A stretch of 64,000 nucleotides of DNA from Euphorbia lathyris (Eukaryota > Streptophyta > Magnoliopsida > Malpighiales > Euphorbiaceae). Below, piece after piece: positions 31,666-44,300 of this stretch. The position numbers and the translations under genes were made by a program. The stretch spans positions 77,251,001 to 77,315,000 of the forward strand of contig NC_088913.1 in NCBI RefSeq assembly GCF_963576675.1. Reading direction: 5' to 3'. Under the pieces are notes generated by a model that saw nothing but the letters and a program-made list of their open reading frames with translations, was not told where the DNA came from and did not search any database. How positions within the stretch are numbered: the first letter of the stretch is position 1; each line of letters begins with the position of its first letter.

Positions 31666-34379
31666 TATTAATTAAGAGTAGTTTGAATAGTGATGTAGTT
31701 GAATCCTAAGGGTCCGCTTGTCAGGTAAGTTCTCGAGTTTCCAATCTTTTTGTCAATTTGAGCACTTCACTGAAGTACAATTTGCATTTGAAAATTCGAA
31801 TTGCCAACCTTGCTGCCAGAATACATGCTGCTAGAGCTGATATAGTAAAGATTGCAACATTAACTTTAGACATCACAGCTTGCAACCTTGCTAAATGAAA
31901 TTGATTCAATCTATTGTGTTGTTTTAGCAGCCAAATGTATTTAATTCCACAGGCAATGGTTGAACTAAGCTATATCCTAGGCAATTTGATATGACTACAT
32001 CTTACATACTCATTTGACTGCAGCTACATCTTAACAGTACTGATTTTGTTTGTTTATAGTTGAACCATAATAACATGAATGGAAGCAAATGAAATTCTTC
32101 TTCTTGTTTTACTTGTCATATCTTCTTATACAGATGCCTCTATCTTCTTATGCTTATATAATTCTTTCTCTTGTAATGTAGAAAGAAAAGATTCCATTCA
32201 TACTTGAATAATATGTTTATAGTCAGGCAAGATATATTCCCAGGGGCTTTCTTATAGAGTGATGTACATTGGTGCGGTGCCATTCACAGTTAGAGATTGA
32301 AAAAGGATACCAATGTAGTTTAACATTGGAACTTATTGCCATAGCTCTCAATAGGAACTGAATTCTGGGAGCAGACTGCTCAGATTTTGACTATGCTTCC
32401 GGGACGCAAGGCCTCTGTCAATTGTACTGGCTGGATTCTTATCAATAAGTTTGCTTTTAGAAAGGCTTTGTAATTTTCTTATGTCAGTATCAAAGTTCTT
32501 TGTTTTAGTTGCTTTAGTATTTGAATTTGAATCAGGTTTCTAAATTCTCCACGCTTTGTTGGTTGCTGAGGAATGTTATGAAACTATAAAACAAGGAGAA
32601 AATTGATAATTTTTCATAGGATTTACCTTTTTTTTTATCAACTTGGGCATGTGCTACATAAAACAAGACTTGACGCTTTCTGATGGTGCTCAAGCACGAA
32701 TGGACGGAATCATCTTCCAGAATTTAGAGGAAGCTTCTTTTGGCAACCCCATTTTAACTTTGATAAAAGATTACCTCAGCTCCCTTTGAGCTAAACTGAT
32801 CATCAATTATATTCATTTTGCTTGGACAGAATATATTGGAGTTAATCATTTTAATGATCATAATATAATCGTAATAGGACGACCATGATTATGATATCTC
32901 TTCCCATAGGATGGATTATACTCTGTTCCAGAAGAGGTTAAATGTTTAATTCTTTGTTTTTCCAAATGCTTATGTTTTATGACAGGTCTCTTTTTCTTGA
33001 TAGTTGTTCTGTTCATTTACTTTTATAGTTCTAGGAAAGAAAACATTAGGAAATGAAGTCATGAATAATAGGACATTTCCCAAATATCATTAGCATTTTT
33101 CTCTCTGGGAAGTTATAGGTTTTATATAATTATTAGTTTCAGCTAGTATATGACATTTTTTGCAAGAAAGTTACAATACTGGTTTATATTTAATTATCAA
33201 AATGATGCAAATGTTAAAACAGATGTTTTGCTACGGTCGTCAGTTAGGGATCGACTCAAATGCTATGAAAATGAGTATTTGTATTTCTTTAAATTGTCTA
33301 GAAATTTAAGTAGCTCTTAAGCCTTAAATATAAGATACATTTGTAAAACTGAATTTATGTTGCTGATGCTTCTTGAGCAAGTGCATTTGACTCAAAAAAA
33401 AAATTTGTATCAGTAAAGTTCCTGGCTTATTTTAATTATTTTATTATCAGACATTAAGTTACAATTCCTCATTTCATTTTACAAATAAGATTTTGATCTT
33501 AAGATAGACATTTGTCTATCTTATAAATTGGTTGTAATTCAATCTAATAAGTTGAGGCACATGAGTTTTATTTAATTGGTTTTTGTGTTGCCAAAATTAC
33601 TTTTTGAATTGTAATTGTGTATTTAATCTTGGGGAAGTATTTAATGTCGTATTTCGTGGCCGAGCTTTTACTGGTCAGAAATGCTGGATGTTAGAATTTG
33701 AAATTTTGGTAATTTCTGCTTCAAGTTCAGGGTAGTAGCTAAACTTTTCTTCAACTATTTAGTCCTCTTTTTTTAGATGTGTTATTTAATTGAATCTCTG
33801 GGTGGTCACTGAAACTATTGTTCATTGTATATGATCACAGGAGGGAAGAAATTTTGCACCACACGGACACTTTGACACAATGTGAACCCTGACTCAATGT
33901 TGCTGGGCAGTCAATCTGGGCAGCACCTCCAAATCCAAGCATTAGACCATGATTCAGACTCTTAAGGATAATTGTTGCAGAACATAACATATCCCCTGAA
34001 TTTGAGGGATGTGAAAGACTCTTTTGCTTTTGTTTATAAAATTTAAGATGGAAATATGAATGTGAAAGACTTTTTTCAACTATGGTGCTGCCTTGTATGG
34101 ATTTGGTATATTGGCACTAAATCATTTCATAAGTTTTAGTTCTTATTTAATAATTTTAGATGTATTTTTGTAAGAAGTTAAATTGATTTAATTAGACAAT
34201 AAGATAATATATAATATATGAAAGTATATTCTTAATTTTTGGATTAAAATTTAGTTGATAGAGATTTATTAAAAATATTGTAATTATATATTTTATTATA
34301 AAAAACAATCAAATATTATATATAAAATAAAACATAATGCTTTTATTTCGAAAAAAATGACCTAGAGACGGTTCAAACC
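31666..34379. other. no gene recognised
   Basis: About 2.7 kb of moderately AT-rich sequence, less repetitive than its surroundings. Short frames are scattered, and none shows a domain or a convincing splice-site pair. It could hold introns or a non-coding transcript. Confidence 0.3.
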
Positions 34380-34714
34380 GCCATTACCTTTTCTTAAAAA
34401 TTTTGTAATACCGTCATGAAACCGTCAAAAACTGTCTTAAAATTGTCAGAAAACCATCAAACCTCTGTAAAATCCCGTCGCAAAACCGTACAGAAAACTG
34501 TCGCAAAACTGTACAGAAAACTGTCGCAAAACCTCGCAAACTAGTTGTCCCTACAAAAGCTTACCTTGACGCCTGATAATAACCGTCTCTAGTTTAGCAA
34601 CGCCTGTTGTATTGACAGTTTTGAAAAGCGTTGGTAGGAACTATAGTCACAGATAAAACCGTTTTTAAATCAGATATATTCCGTCGGTAAAGCCTCTGTT
34701 TTTTTTGTAGTATG
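34380..34714. mobile_element. CACTA-type terminal remnant
   Basis: Repeated AAAACCGTACAGAAAACTGT, CCGTCGCAAAAC and ACCGTCTCTAGTTTAGC motifs in direct and inverted order form a subterminal array. It ends in TTTTTTTTGTAGTA, close to the inverse of CACTACAA. Only one end is recognisable. Confidence 0.55.
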
Positions 34715-34889
34715 TTGTCTTTCCATCTAACAAAAATGTCAAATTAAGAGTCAGAATTAATGGAGGCTTCTGCTATAGAATGTTAATGGTTTGTTCAGGT
34801 AATAACAATCACAATCATTAAAATATACATATGCACGACACGTTAGATAAAAAAAAAAATTGATGAAACACGTTAGATAAAATTTTCAA

Positions 34890-37425
34890 GTGAATTAAAA
34901 ATTTTAGACATAATTTATATAAAGTTGTTTTTTTTTTTTTAAAAAGTAGAGTTTTACGTAAAGTTTGACTAAATTTACACAAAGTTATATTATTACAATA
35001 GAAAAATAACTTTACAAAAAAAAATGAGTTTTACGTTAAACCTTTGAACTTTATGTAAATTTTTTATTTTTAGAGATAATTTACGTAAAGTTGGACTAAA
35101 TTTACGTAAACATGTTATTTAAAAAACGCAAATCCAAAATGTTTACGAAAAAAAGAGTTTTACGTAAAACCTTTGAATTTACGTAAATTTATATTTTAGA
35201 CATAATTTACGTAAAGTTGAGTTAAATTTACATAAAACTTTTAAACTTTACATTAGTGTTTTATTTTTACAAATAATTTATGTAAAGGTAGACAAAATTT
35301 ACATAAACTTGTTATTTTATAAGACAAAATCCACAAACTTTGTGAAAAATAGAGTTTTACGCAAAACCTTTGAACTTTACATAAACATTTTATTTTAGAT
35401 ATAATTTTTGTAAAGTTGTGCTAAATTTACGTAAACATTTTATTTTATAAGAAAAAATCCACAAACTTTGTTAAAAATAGAGTTTTACGTAAAACTTTTA
35501 AACTTTACATAAATATTTTATTTTTAGATATAATTTACGTAAATTTGAGCTAAATTTATATAAAATTGGACTAAATTAATGTAGACTTATATTTAAAAAA
35601 ATCAATGACTTAGCAAAAAAGACGAATTTTATTTAGAACCATCCAAATTTAACTTAATCTTTTATTTTTACGAATAATTTATGTAAACTTAGACTAAATT
35701 TATGTAAACTTGTTATTTTATAAGAAAACATCAACAAGCTTTGTGAAAAATAGAGTTTTATGTAAAACTTTTGAACTTTACGTAAATTTTTTATTTTTAG
35801 ACATAATTTACGTAAAATTGGGCTAAATTTACGTAAAATTGAAGTAAATTTACGTAAACTTATAGTTTTACAAAAAAAAAAATCAATAATTTTGCAAAAA
35901 AGACGAGTTTTATGTAAAACCTTTAAACTTTACTCTAATCTTTTATTTTTACAGATAAATTATATAAAGTTAGAATAAATTTACGTAAATCTACTATTGT
36001 ATAAGAAAAAATGCAAAAACTTCATGAAAATATAGTTTTACGTAATATTTTTGAACTTACATAAATTTTTTATTTTTAGACATAATTTACGTAAAGTTTG
36101 GCTAAATTTACGTAAACCTGGATTAAATTTATGTAAACTTGTATACTTACAAAAAAAATAAATAACTTTGTAAAAACATAAGTTTTACGTAAAAATTTTG
36201 AACTATGCGTAAATCTTTTCTTTGTAGACATAATTTACACAAAGTTGGACTAGATTTACGTAAACTTGTTATTTTATAAAAAAACTCCACACACTTTGTG
36301 AAAAAAATCAATTATGTAAAACCTTTAAACTTTACGTAAACCTTTTATTTTAGACATAATTTACGGAAAGTTGTGCTAAATTTATATAAAATTTTTAATT
36401 TATAAGAAAAAATCCACAAACGTTGTGAAAAAAATGAGTTTTACGTAAAATCTTTGAATTTTACGTAAATCCTTTATTTTTAGACATAATTTACGTAAAG
36501 TTGGACTAAATTTACATAACCTTATTATTTTAGGAGAAAAAATCCACAAACTTTGTGCAAAATAGAGTTTTACGTAAAACTTTTGAACTTTACGTAAATC
36601 TTTTATTTTTAGACATAATTTACGTAAAGTTGGACTAAATTTACGTAACCTTGTTATTTTAGGAGAAAAAAAAATACACAATCCTTGTGAAAAATAGAGT
36701 ATTACATGAAACTTTTGAATTTTACGTAAATCTTTTATTTTTTGACATAATTTACGTAAAGTTGGACTAAATTTACGCAACCTTATTATTTTAGGAGAAA
36801 AAAATCCACAAACCTTGTGCAAAATAGAGTTTTATGTAAAACTTTTGAACTTTACATAAATCTTTTATTTTTAGACATAATTTACGTAAAGTTGGACTAA
36901 ATTTACGTAACCTTGTTATTTTATGAGAAAAAAATACACAATCCTTGTGAAATATAGAGTATTACATAAAACTGTTGAATTTTACGTAAATCTTTTATTT
37001 TTTGACATAATTTACGTAAAGTTGGACTAAATTTATATAACCTTATTATTTTAGGAGAAAAAAATCCACAAAACCTTGTGAAAAATAGAGTTTTACGTAA
37101 AAACTTTGAACTTTACATAAATCTTATATTTTTAGACATAATTTACATAAAGTTGGAGTAAATTTACGTAATCGTGTTATTTTAGGAGAAAAATTCATGA
37201 CTAAATTTACGTAACCTTGTTATTTTAGGAGAAAAAATACACAATCCTTGTGAAAAATAGAGTATTACATAAAACTTTTGAATTTTACATAAATCTTTTA
37301 TTTTTTGACATAATTTACGTAAAGTTTGACTAAATTTACGTAGCCTTATTATTTTAGGAGAAAAAAATCCACAAACCTTGTGAAAAATAGAGTTTTACGT
37401 AAAAGCTTTGAACTTTACGTAAAAA
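34890..37425. repeat. satellite-like tandem array, about 130-bp unit, TTTACGTAAA-rich
   Basis: About 20 units of roughly 130 bp. Landmark GGACTAAATTTACG recurs near 36503, 36632, 36763, 36893 and 37023. Each unit holds two or three copies of the palindrome TTTACGTAAA or near-variants. From about 36400 on, two unit types alternate: one with GTTTTACGTAAAACTTTTGA and ATTTTTAGACATAA, the other with TATTACATAAAAC and ATTTTTTGACATAA. This gives a dimer of about 260 bp. The left part is more diverged. A truncated unit interrupts the order near 37190-37200. Long minus-strand frames here are by-products of the repeat. Confidence 0.92.
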
Positions 37426-38632
37426 AAAGTACCATGCTAATAATCAGTCATTTTCCTTTGCTCGGCCTGATTCACGATATGATTTTCGTTCCAAAAGGTG
37501 ATTTTGAGAGAAATTACAGAGTTGAGAGATTATAAAAAAAAGAATGAGAGGTTTTGAGAAATTTATATGAAAAAAAGTAAAATTGTCCAATAGAGGCTGT
37601 AATTGGGAACAGTAAATGACAGCACCCTAATAAATCAAGAATAAAATGGTAAAATTTTGAAGATCGAGAACCAAACAATGGCTTAACCTTAGAAATATTT
37701 ACATAGTAGGCACATGGAAAGTGACCCAATTATTACATTTGTCATGGCAAGCCGCTTGATAGGAAAAGAAAGAAAAATTATATGTTTGATTTACTTGAAC
37801 TGTTTGAAGTATCACATTGCAAAAAAAGAAAATATATTTTTATTTTATTGGGTGTCACATAACATATATAGTATGTAGTTATCACGTGACCATTATTTTA
37901 TACATTTCAAATATTAATTATATCTAAAAAAAAATATCTAGAGTTAAAAATTTGTTAAAATATCAATAATTAAATCTTTCATATAAGTTAATCATAAAAA
38001 CTGAGCTTAATGGATCTATTGTCCACGGTACTTTTCGCATCTATTGCCTCTAGTATTTTTCCCAAAACTTTACCTGTCTCTCTGAACTTTCTTACTCTCT
38101 ATTCTTATCTAATCGCATAATAAGTCTTTATTTTTTTTTATCAAATTGCATTCAACAACCTCATATTCTTGTCTAATAGTATTCAATAATTTCAAATTCT
38201 TGTCCAAATTATATTCAATAGCTCCAAAACTATAATTGCCCCGTGAAGTTTAAAAAATTCTTAATTAGCATTTTCTTTTTGATACGTGGCGAGCATATGT
38301 GACGAAACATGTCTTCCATTTTCTACATCCATGAAATTATATTGGACAAAAATAAAGGATCATTTGAAAGTTCAAATAACAGTTGAAGTTTTAGAACAAG
38401 TATAGAGGACAACATATGTGTTAAGTCTAAAAACTGCTTAAAAAATGCACGAAATTACCTTAGTTTATCACTATTTATCAATACATAGTTCGATGTAACA
38501 ATTAAATAACGTCCAAACCAATCCGTACAAATTTCATTAGATTGGAGTAAAATGTTACTTGTAAATTTGTAAACCTTAAAGACAAAATCTTACCAGTTTG
38601 TCGTGAGGGGCCAAAAACAACAGGGATCCCCA
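37426..38632. other. spacer, no gene
   Basis: AT-rich sequence without a supported gene. AATGGATCTATTGTCCACGG through about 38420 is possible MITE material but could not be delimited. Confidence 0.35.
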
Positions 38633-38641
38633 ATTTAATTT

Positions 38642-38863
38642 GGGTAGGGATCCTCTAGAGTTGAAAAGCCTCTAGAGTTGGTGGAATTGTAACCTCAGCC
38701 ATTAATTGCAACATTAATGGATAAGATTTAATTGATAAATTTTAATATTTAATTAGTCATTTATTGATCAATCAAATATCATCCATTCATTTTGTAATTA
38801 ATGATTGAGATGTATATAACTCCACCAACGCTAGAGGATTTCAACTCTAGAGGATCTCTACCC
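38642..38863. mobile_element. Mutator-like MITE, 222 bp, 9-bp TSD ATTTAATTT
   Basis: The left terminus GGGTAGGGATCCTCTAGAGT and right terminus ACTCTAGAGGATCTCTACCC are inverted repeats extending about 70 bp with a few mismatches (second motif CCTCTAGAGTTGGTGGA / TCCACCAACGCTAGAGG). Perfect 9-bp repeats ATTTAATTT flank it (38633-38641, 38864-38872). Confidence 0.88.
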
Positions 38864-38884
38864 ATTTAATTTTATGCATCCTTT

Positions 38885-39675
38885 TTTCCATGGTTTATCA
38901 ATATTGAAAGAAACTCAGAAATCGCTATGGAGAAGAAGAAACGCAAGTACATGAAACAGAGCTAACTTTGATATGGAGTGATTTTAATTCCTAATACAGA
39001 AACTATATACCACAAATTTAAGCTCTAATCCCATATGTAGATGTAAGAAAACCAAAAAAAAAAAAAAGTGCTTTAACACAAATCCAGAAATGATGCAGAA
39101 AATTCTCAAAAGAACAGATTCAACATCCAATTGCAATACTTGCCAATTATATTGTCCAGTTAAAAAGCCATCTTCTGCGTGTCATTCTTCTTCATCCCTA
39201 TATGTCATTATGCTGACTTTTTTTTTTGCTGAGACAGAATTACTGTGTAAAAGTGCATCAATTACTGTGTGAAACTACACTATTAAAATTATCAAAAACA
39301 TCAAGGTAAATCTGAGTATGGAAATAAAACATTAAAGTTGGCATAAAAAAAGATGACTCAATGCACTCATCAAGCCATCAGATGATGATCATTCTTTGCA
39401 TCAAATTCTTCAAGCATATATTGCAAATTTCTCTAAATGTGCTTCATTTTCTATAAAGGATCACAATCAAGCAAATCATCATTTTAATTGTTCCTCCAGC
39501 ATCAAAGTTTTAAGGTGACATAAACTATAACACCAATGTGGCAAATATAAGATGAGTAAACATAAACTGTTACTCATATTTGGTTCATGAAACCCATCAA
39601 CCTAAGACTGATACAATAAACAGTTTCACATAAATTAAGATCTAATTCATTCAGCACAACAATCTATTCATTTAT
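38885..39675. repeat. segmental duplication with 28640-29560
   Basis: The second copy of the segment described at 28640, slightly shorter. It ends at ACAATCTATTCAT, where the two copies diverge abruptly. Confidence 0.85.
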
Positions 39676-40902
39676 GGGGGCATTTGTTTTGGGGGTTCCA
39701 GAAAATGGTAAGTAAATGATGAGGGTTCATTTCTTTTGTTGGTGTTTGTTTTATTAATTCAATCATTTCTTTTACCCTATTTTAGTTTTGGGTTTACCCC
39801 TAAAACCTCTAATCCCATTCCCACAACCTCCCTAAGATTTTCCGTTCCCTTTCCTCTCTCTCACTAATTTGAAGGGTAAATTTCATCGATGGTGTACAAC
39901 TTTTACCTAATTTCACATTTTGGTGTACAACCTTCAATTTGTCTCGCTAATGTGTACGAACTTATAGGTGACCTCCCAATTTGGTGTATGGCCGGTGAAA
40001 ATGACCCGTCAATCCAAAGTCAAAACGCCAACTCATCATTTTTTTTTCTTATCCATTTATAAAAAGGGACACACATGTTGTAATTACAAAATTAACCTCA
40101 TTCCTAAATAAAAAAAAAACACTCTCCATCTTCCCTTTTCTCTCTCTTTCATTTTTGTGTAAATCCTTTCTCTCTCTAACTCCCCTCTATCTCTCTCCCT
40201 TCAATCCTTTCTTTCCAAATTACACCCTTTAATCCGGCTACTAGTCATGGCTGGTCTATTCAAATAGGTTTTGGTGTTATGAAGCACGTTGGAATAAACT
40301 TTTGGTCAGTGGTAACTTTTCTATCCTTTGATTTTTTATTTTTTCCTTCTAATATCCTATCATTTTTGTTATATGTTCTGAATTTTGACCAATGTTACCT
40401 ATTAAACTCTGTAGTTGTGCCTTGTTTAGGTGTTTTAGGATGTATAATTGGGTTAATCGGTCTTTGTCCTCACCTCTTTGCATAGCTTGGAGTTTTCAGA
40501 CCAAATCCACACTTGCTGGCCTCACTGGTTGCAACTATCAAGGTATTACACTCACTGATTGAAAATAAATGATCCTTAATAATTTATTTGATTAATTGGT
40601 TCTTTGGGAATGGTCAAGATGTTTGTTTTATGAAATGTGTTATTAAGTTCATTATGTGCATGTAAATACTTGCTGGGATTATGAATCAAGGGTAGAAATT
40701 TGAACTCTGGTTTGCTATAAAAAATACATCAAATAATATGATAGTATACAAGATAGAAGATGAATAAGTTGAAGAGAAATGGCATCAACATGGAAAGGAT
40801 TCAAGCAATTGACATCATGTAGGCAAATTGCATAATTAACAATGAGGTTCCACTTTATCTGAAAGACAGAGTTTGCATGATAAATCATACCTTGTTAATG
40901 AA
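39676..40902. other. spacer with one-sided MITE ends, no gene
   Basis: GGGTAAATTTCATCGATGG and repeated TTTGGTGTACAACC/TTTGGTGTATGGCC (39880-40000) look like one end of a Mutator-like MITE. Pyrimidine-rich microsatellite-like CTCTCT runs follow (40125-40200). No coding region is supported. Confidence 0.35.
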
Positions 40903-40907
40903 GAGCA

Positions 40908-41320
40908 CGTTAGAGTTGAAGAACTAAAAACTGAAAATTGTGGAGGACTAAATATATAATTTTGAGGGACTAATTAGTTTATAGGATACAAAATAAAGAG
41001 TCAAGGTACAAAATACATGGTATAAAAAACAACTAAGGACTTAGGACTATATTCTTCGGATACACTACCATCTCAAAAAATGAGACCTCTTTATATAAGA
41101 AGTCTAATACATTATTTCTTGACAAATCCAAACATAACCCATACCAAACCCATACATAGACTTTGACACCTATATTTCACACCCATATTTTGATTTTGAA
41201 AAACAACTATTTAATTCTTTCTTTTCACATGCTTTTGTTTTATTTTTTATTTTTTTATTGTTATTATTTTTTTTAAATCAAAAATTAAGTTTATTACTTA
41301 TTATTACTATTATTTTAACA
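40908..41320 (-). repeat. copia 3' LTR
   Basis: 413 bp, collinear with 45528-45939 and about 97-98% identical. It is the downstream LTR of the minus-strand element, and includes a TATATAAAG promoter motif as the other copy does. Confidence 0.95.
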
Positions 41321-41333
41321 TGCTCCCTTAAAC

Positions 41334-44300
41334 TTAATTTTCCGTGACTCCCAATAGAGTTCTCAAATGACTGAACACATCGTGCTTCAGCGGCTTCATG
41401 AAAATATCTGCAATTTGATCTTGAGTTTTCACGTACTTTAGTGTCACTTCTTTTTGCTTAATGCAATCCCGAATAAAATGGTACCTCGTATCAATGTGTT
41501 TACTCTGATCATGAAACACTGGATTTTTCGCTAATGCCAGTGCAGACTTGTTATCGATAAAAATATCCGTTGGATCATTTTGAGTCATCTGAAATTCTTC
41601 TAGCAATTTTCGGAGCCAAACCGTATGACAGACACATGAGGTTGCAGCAACATATTCAGCTTCACAGGTTGACAACGTCACAATTGCCTGCTTCTTCGAA
41701 CTCTATGTAAATGCAGTATCACCCAGAAAAAATACAAAACCAGTTGTACTTTTTCGGTAATCCTTGTCACCGGCCCAATCACTATCACAGTATCCAACTA
41801 ATTTGAAATCGTCAATTTTTGAATAAAGTAATCCCAAATTAGTTGTACCTTTCATGTAACGGATAATTCTTTTTGCTGCATTCCAATGTGACACCGTTGG
41901 GGCTTCCATGTATCGACTTACTAAGCCGACTGCATAAAGAATATCCGGTCTCGTACACGTCAAATATCTGAGACTTCCGACCAAGCTTCGGAATAATGTC
42001 GGGTTGACTCTGTCTCCACCTTCATCTTTTGTCAACTTGATTCCACATTCGACTGGCGTGCTGACGGAATTACAATTTTCCATCTTAAACTTCTTTAAGA
42101 TCTCCTTTGCAAAACCACTTTGAGAAATAAAAATTCCGTCGTCATTCTGCTTCACTTCAATGCCAAGATAATATAACATTAGACCAATGTCAGTCATCTC
42201 GAACTCACGAGTCATTGTCTTCTTGAACTCCTCAAACATCTTAGGATTGTTCCCTGTAAAAATGAGATCATCCACATACAAACATACAAGTAACATATCT
42301 CCATTTTTCACCTTTGCATACAGGGCATATTTATGTGGGCATTTGACAAAGCCATTTTCTTGAAAATATTTGTCAATGCGACTGTTCCAGGCTCGTGGTG
42401 CTTGCTTGAGACCGTAAAGTGCCTTTTTCAATTTTAGCACTTTATTTTCTTGACCTTTCACAACATACCCAGGTGGTTGCTGGATATAAATTTTCTCTTC
42501 CAGATATCCGTTGAGAAATGCAGATTTCACGTCCATTTGATGGATTCTCCACCCGTGTTGAGCAGCTACAGAAATTACCAGTCTGATACTCTCCATTCTG
42601 GCAACAGGAGCAAAAACTTCATTGTAGTCAATTTCGGGTCGTTGACTGAACCCTTTCGCCACCAATCTTGCTTTGTGTCGGACAATTTCACCGTTTGCAT
42701 CTTTCTTTGCTTTGAACACCCATTTTACTCCAATGGGTTTTTGACCGGCCAGAAGTGATGTCAGCTCCCATGTTTTATTTTTCTCGATTGAATGAATCTC
42801 CTCTTCCATGGCTTGTCTCCATTTTTCATCCTTCATTGCTTCTTCTGGATCTGTTGGTTCATCATTAACAAAATGACAATAAAGAGTTAATTCATCATCG
42901 AGATTTCTTGTTACATCATAGAGATCTTTAATAGGTATGATTTTTTTTGGCTTTCCGGGCGGATGTTCATCTGAACTGTATCCATCACTCGAGGACGAAC
43001 TCGAACTGGATGAGCTTGCTGATGTCGAACTGGTTACTGGTGTTGTGGCTGCGACTGTGGCTGGTTCTTCCTGATCATTGTCTTCATCCATGAAAGGATA
43101 AAAACTGTAGTTGTTTTCTTTTTCACCGGTCCAGTCCTAAACTACTTCTTCATCAATAGTGACATCTCTACTGATGACGATTTTCTGAGTTTGAGGATCG
43201 AACATTTTGTACCCTTTGGAATGTTCTGAATAGCCCACAAACAAATATTTCTTGCTTTTATCATTTAGCTTCTTGCGTTCTTCATCCGGTACATGGACAT
43301 GAGCAACACTGCCAAAAACACGCAAATGAGAAATACCAGGTTTTATTCCACTCCATGCTTCTTGTGGAGTTTGATCCCAAACACTGACAGTTGGCGATCT
43401 GTTCAACAGGTAGACAGCACAGTCTACTGCTTCGGCCCATAACTCCTTCGGTAAATTTTTGCTTTTTAACATGCTCCTCACCATGTTGAGCACCGTTTTG
43501 TTCTTTCTTTCTACTACGCCATTTTGCTGAGGTGATCTGGGAACTGAAAGGAAATGACGGATTCCATGCTTTTCACAAAATTGCTTGAAAGAGATGGACA
43601 TGTATTCACCGCCTCTGTCTGATCTGAGTGCTTTAATAAAATGGCCACTTTCTTTCTCCACTTGGACTTTGAATTTTTTAAATGCCTCAAAAACTTCTGT
43701 TTTTTCCTTCAAAAAATATACCCAAGTTTTTCTACTATAATCATCAATGAAAAGTAGAAAATATTTATTTTTACCCAGGGACTGTGGAGTGATCGGTCCA
43801 CACACGTCTGTGTGAACTAGCTCAAGCGGCGCCTTTACTCTTGACATGGACTCCTTTGGAAAACTGGTTCTGAATTGTTTTCCAACAAGACATCCTTCAC
43901 ACAGTTGATGAGGCTGGTCAATGTGAGGCAATCCGTTTACCATCTGCTTCTGTCCCAACTGCTTCAGTCCTCCAAAATTAAGATGTCCGTACCGTAAATG
44001 CCAAAGCCAGGGGGAACTTTGCACACAAGCTTTCAAACATTTGGCCACGTCCGTCTGAATGTTAATTGTGAACATTCTGTTTCTCGCCATAGGTACTCGT
44101 GCAATCAGCTCCTTTTTCTCATTCAACAGGAGTAGTTTCCGGTCCACCATGTGAACTTCATAATTTTTCTCCAATAACTGTCCCAAACTCAAAATATTGC
44201 TTTTCATGCTAGGAACATAATAAACATTATCAATAAACTGGTGAGCGCCGTTTTTGAGCCGAATAAGAATTGTTCCTTTGCCTGTAATAGGAACCTTGGA

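Noticed and set aside
31721..31909. 62-codon minus-strand frame with an Ala-rich helix
   Set aside because: Short, no domain, no splice or promoter context.
36400..36822. 140-codon minus-strand frame with repeated peptide FSPTLRKLC
   Set aside because: The peptide repeat simply translates the tandem DNA repeat; no start context, and neighbouring units carry stops.
34890..37425. CRISPR-like regular repeats
   Set aside because: Units are contiguous tandem copies of about 130 bp with no unique spacers, in a plant genome.
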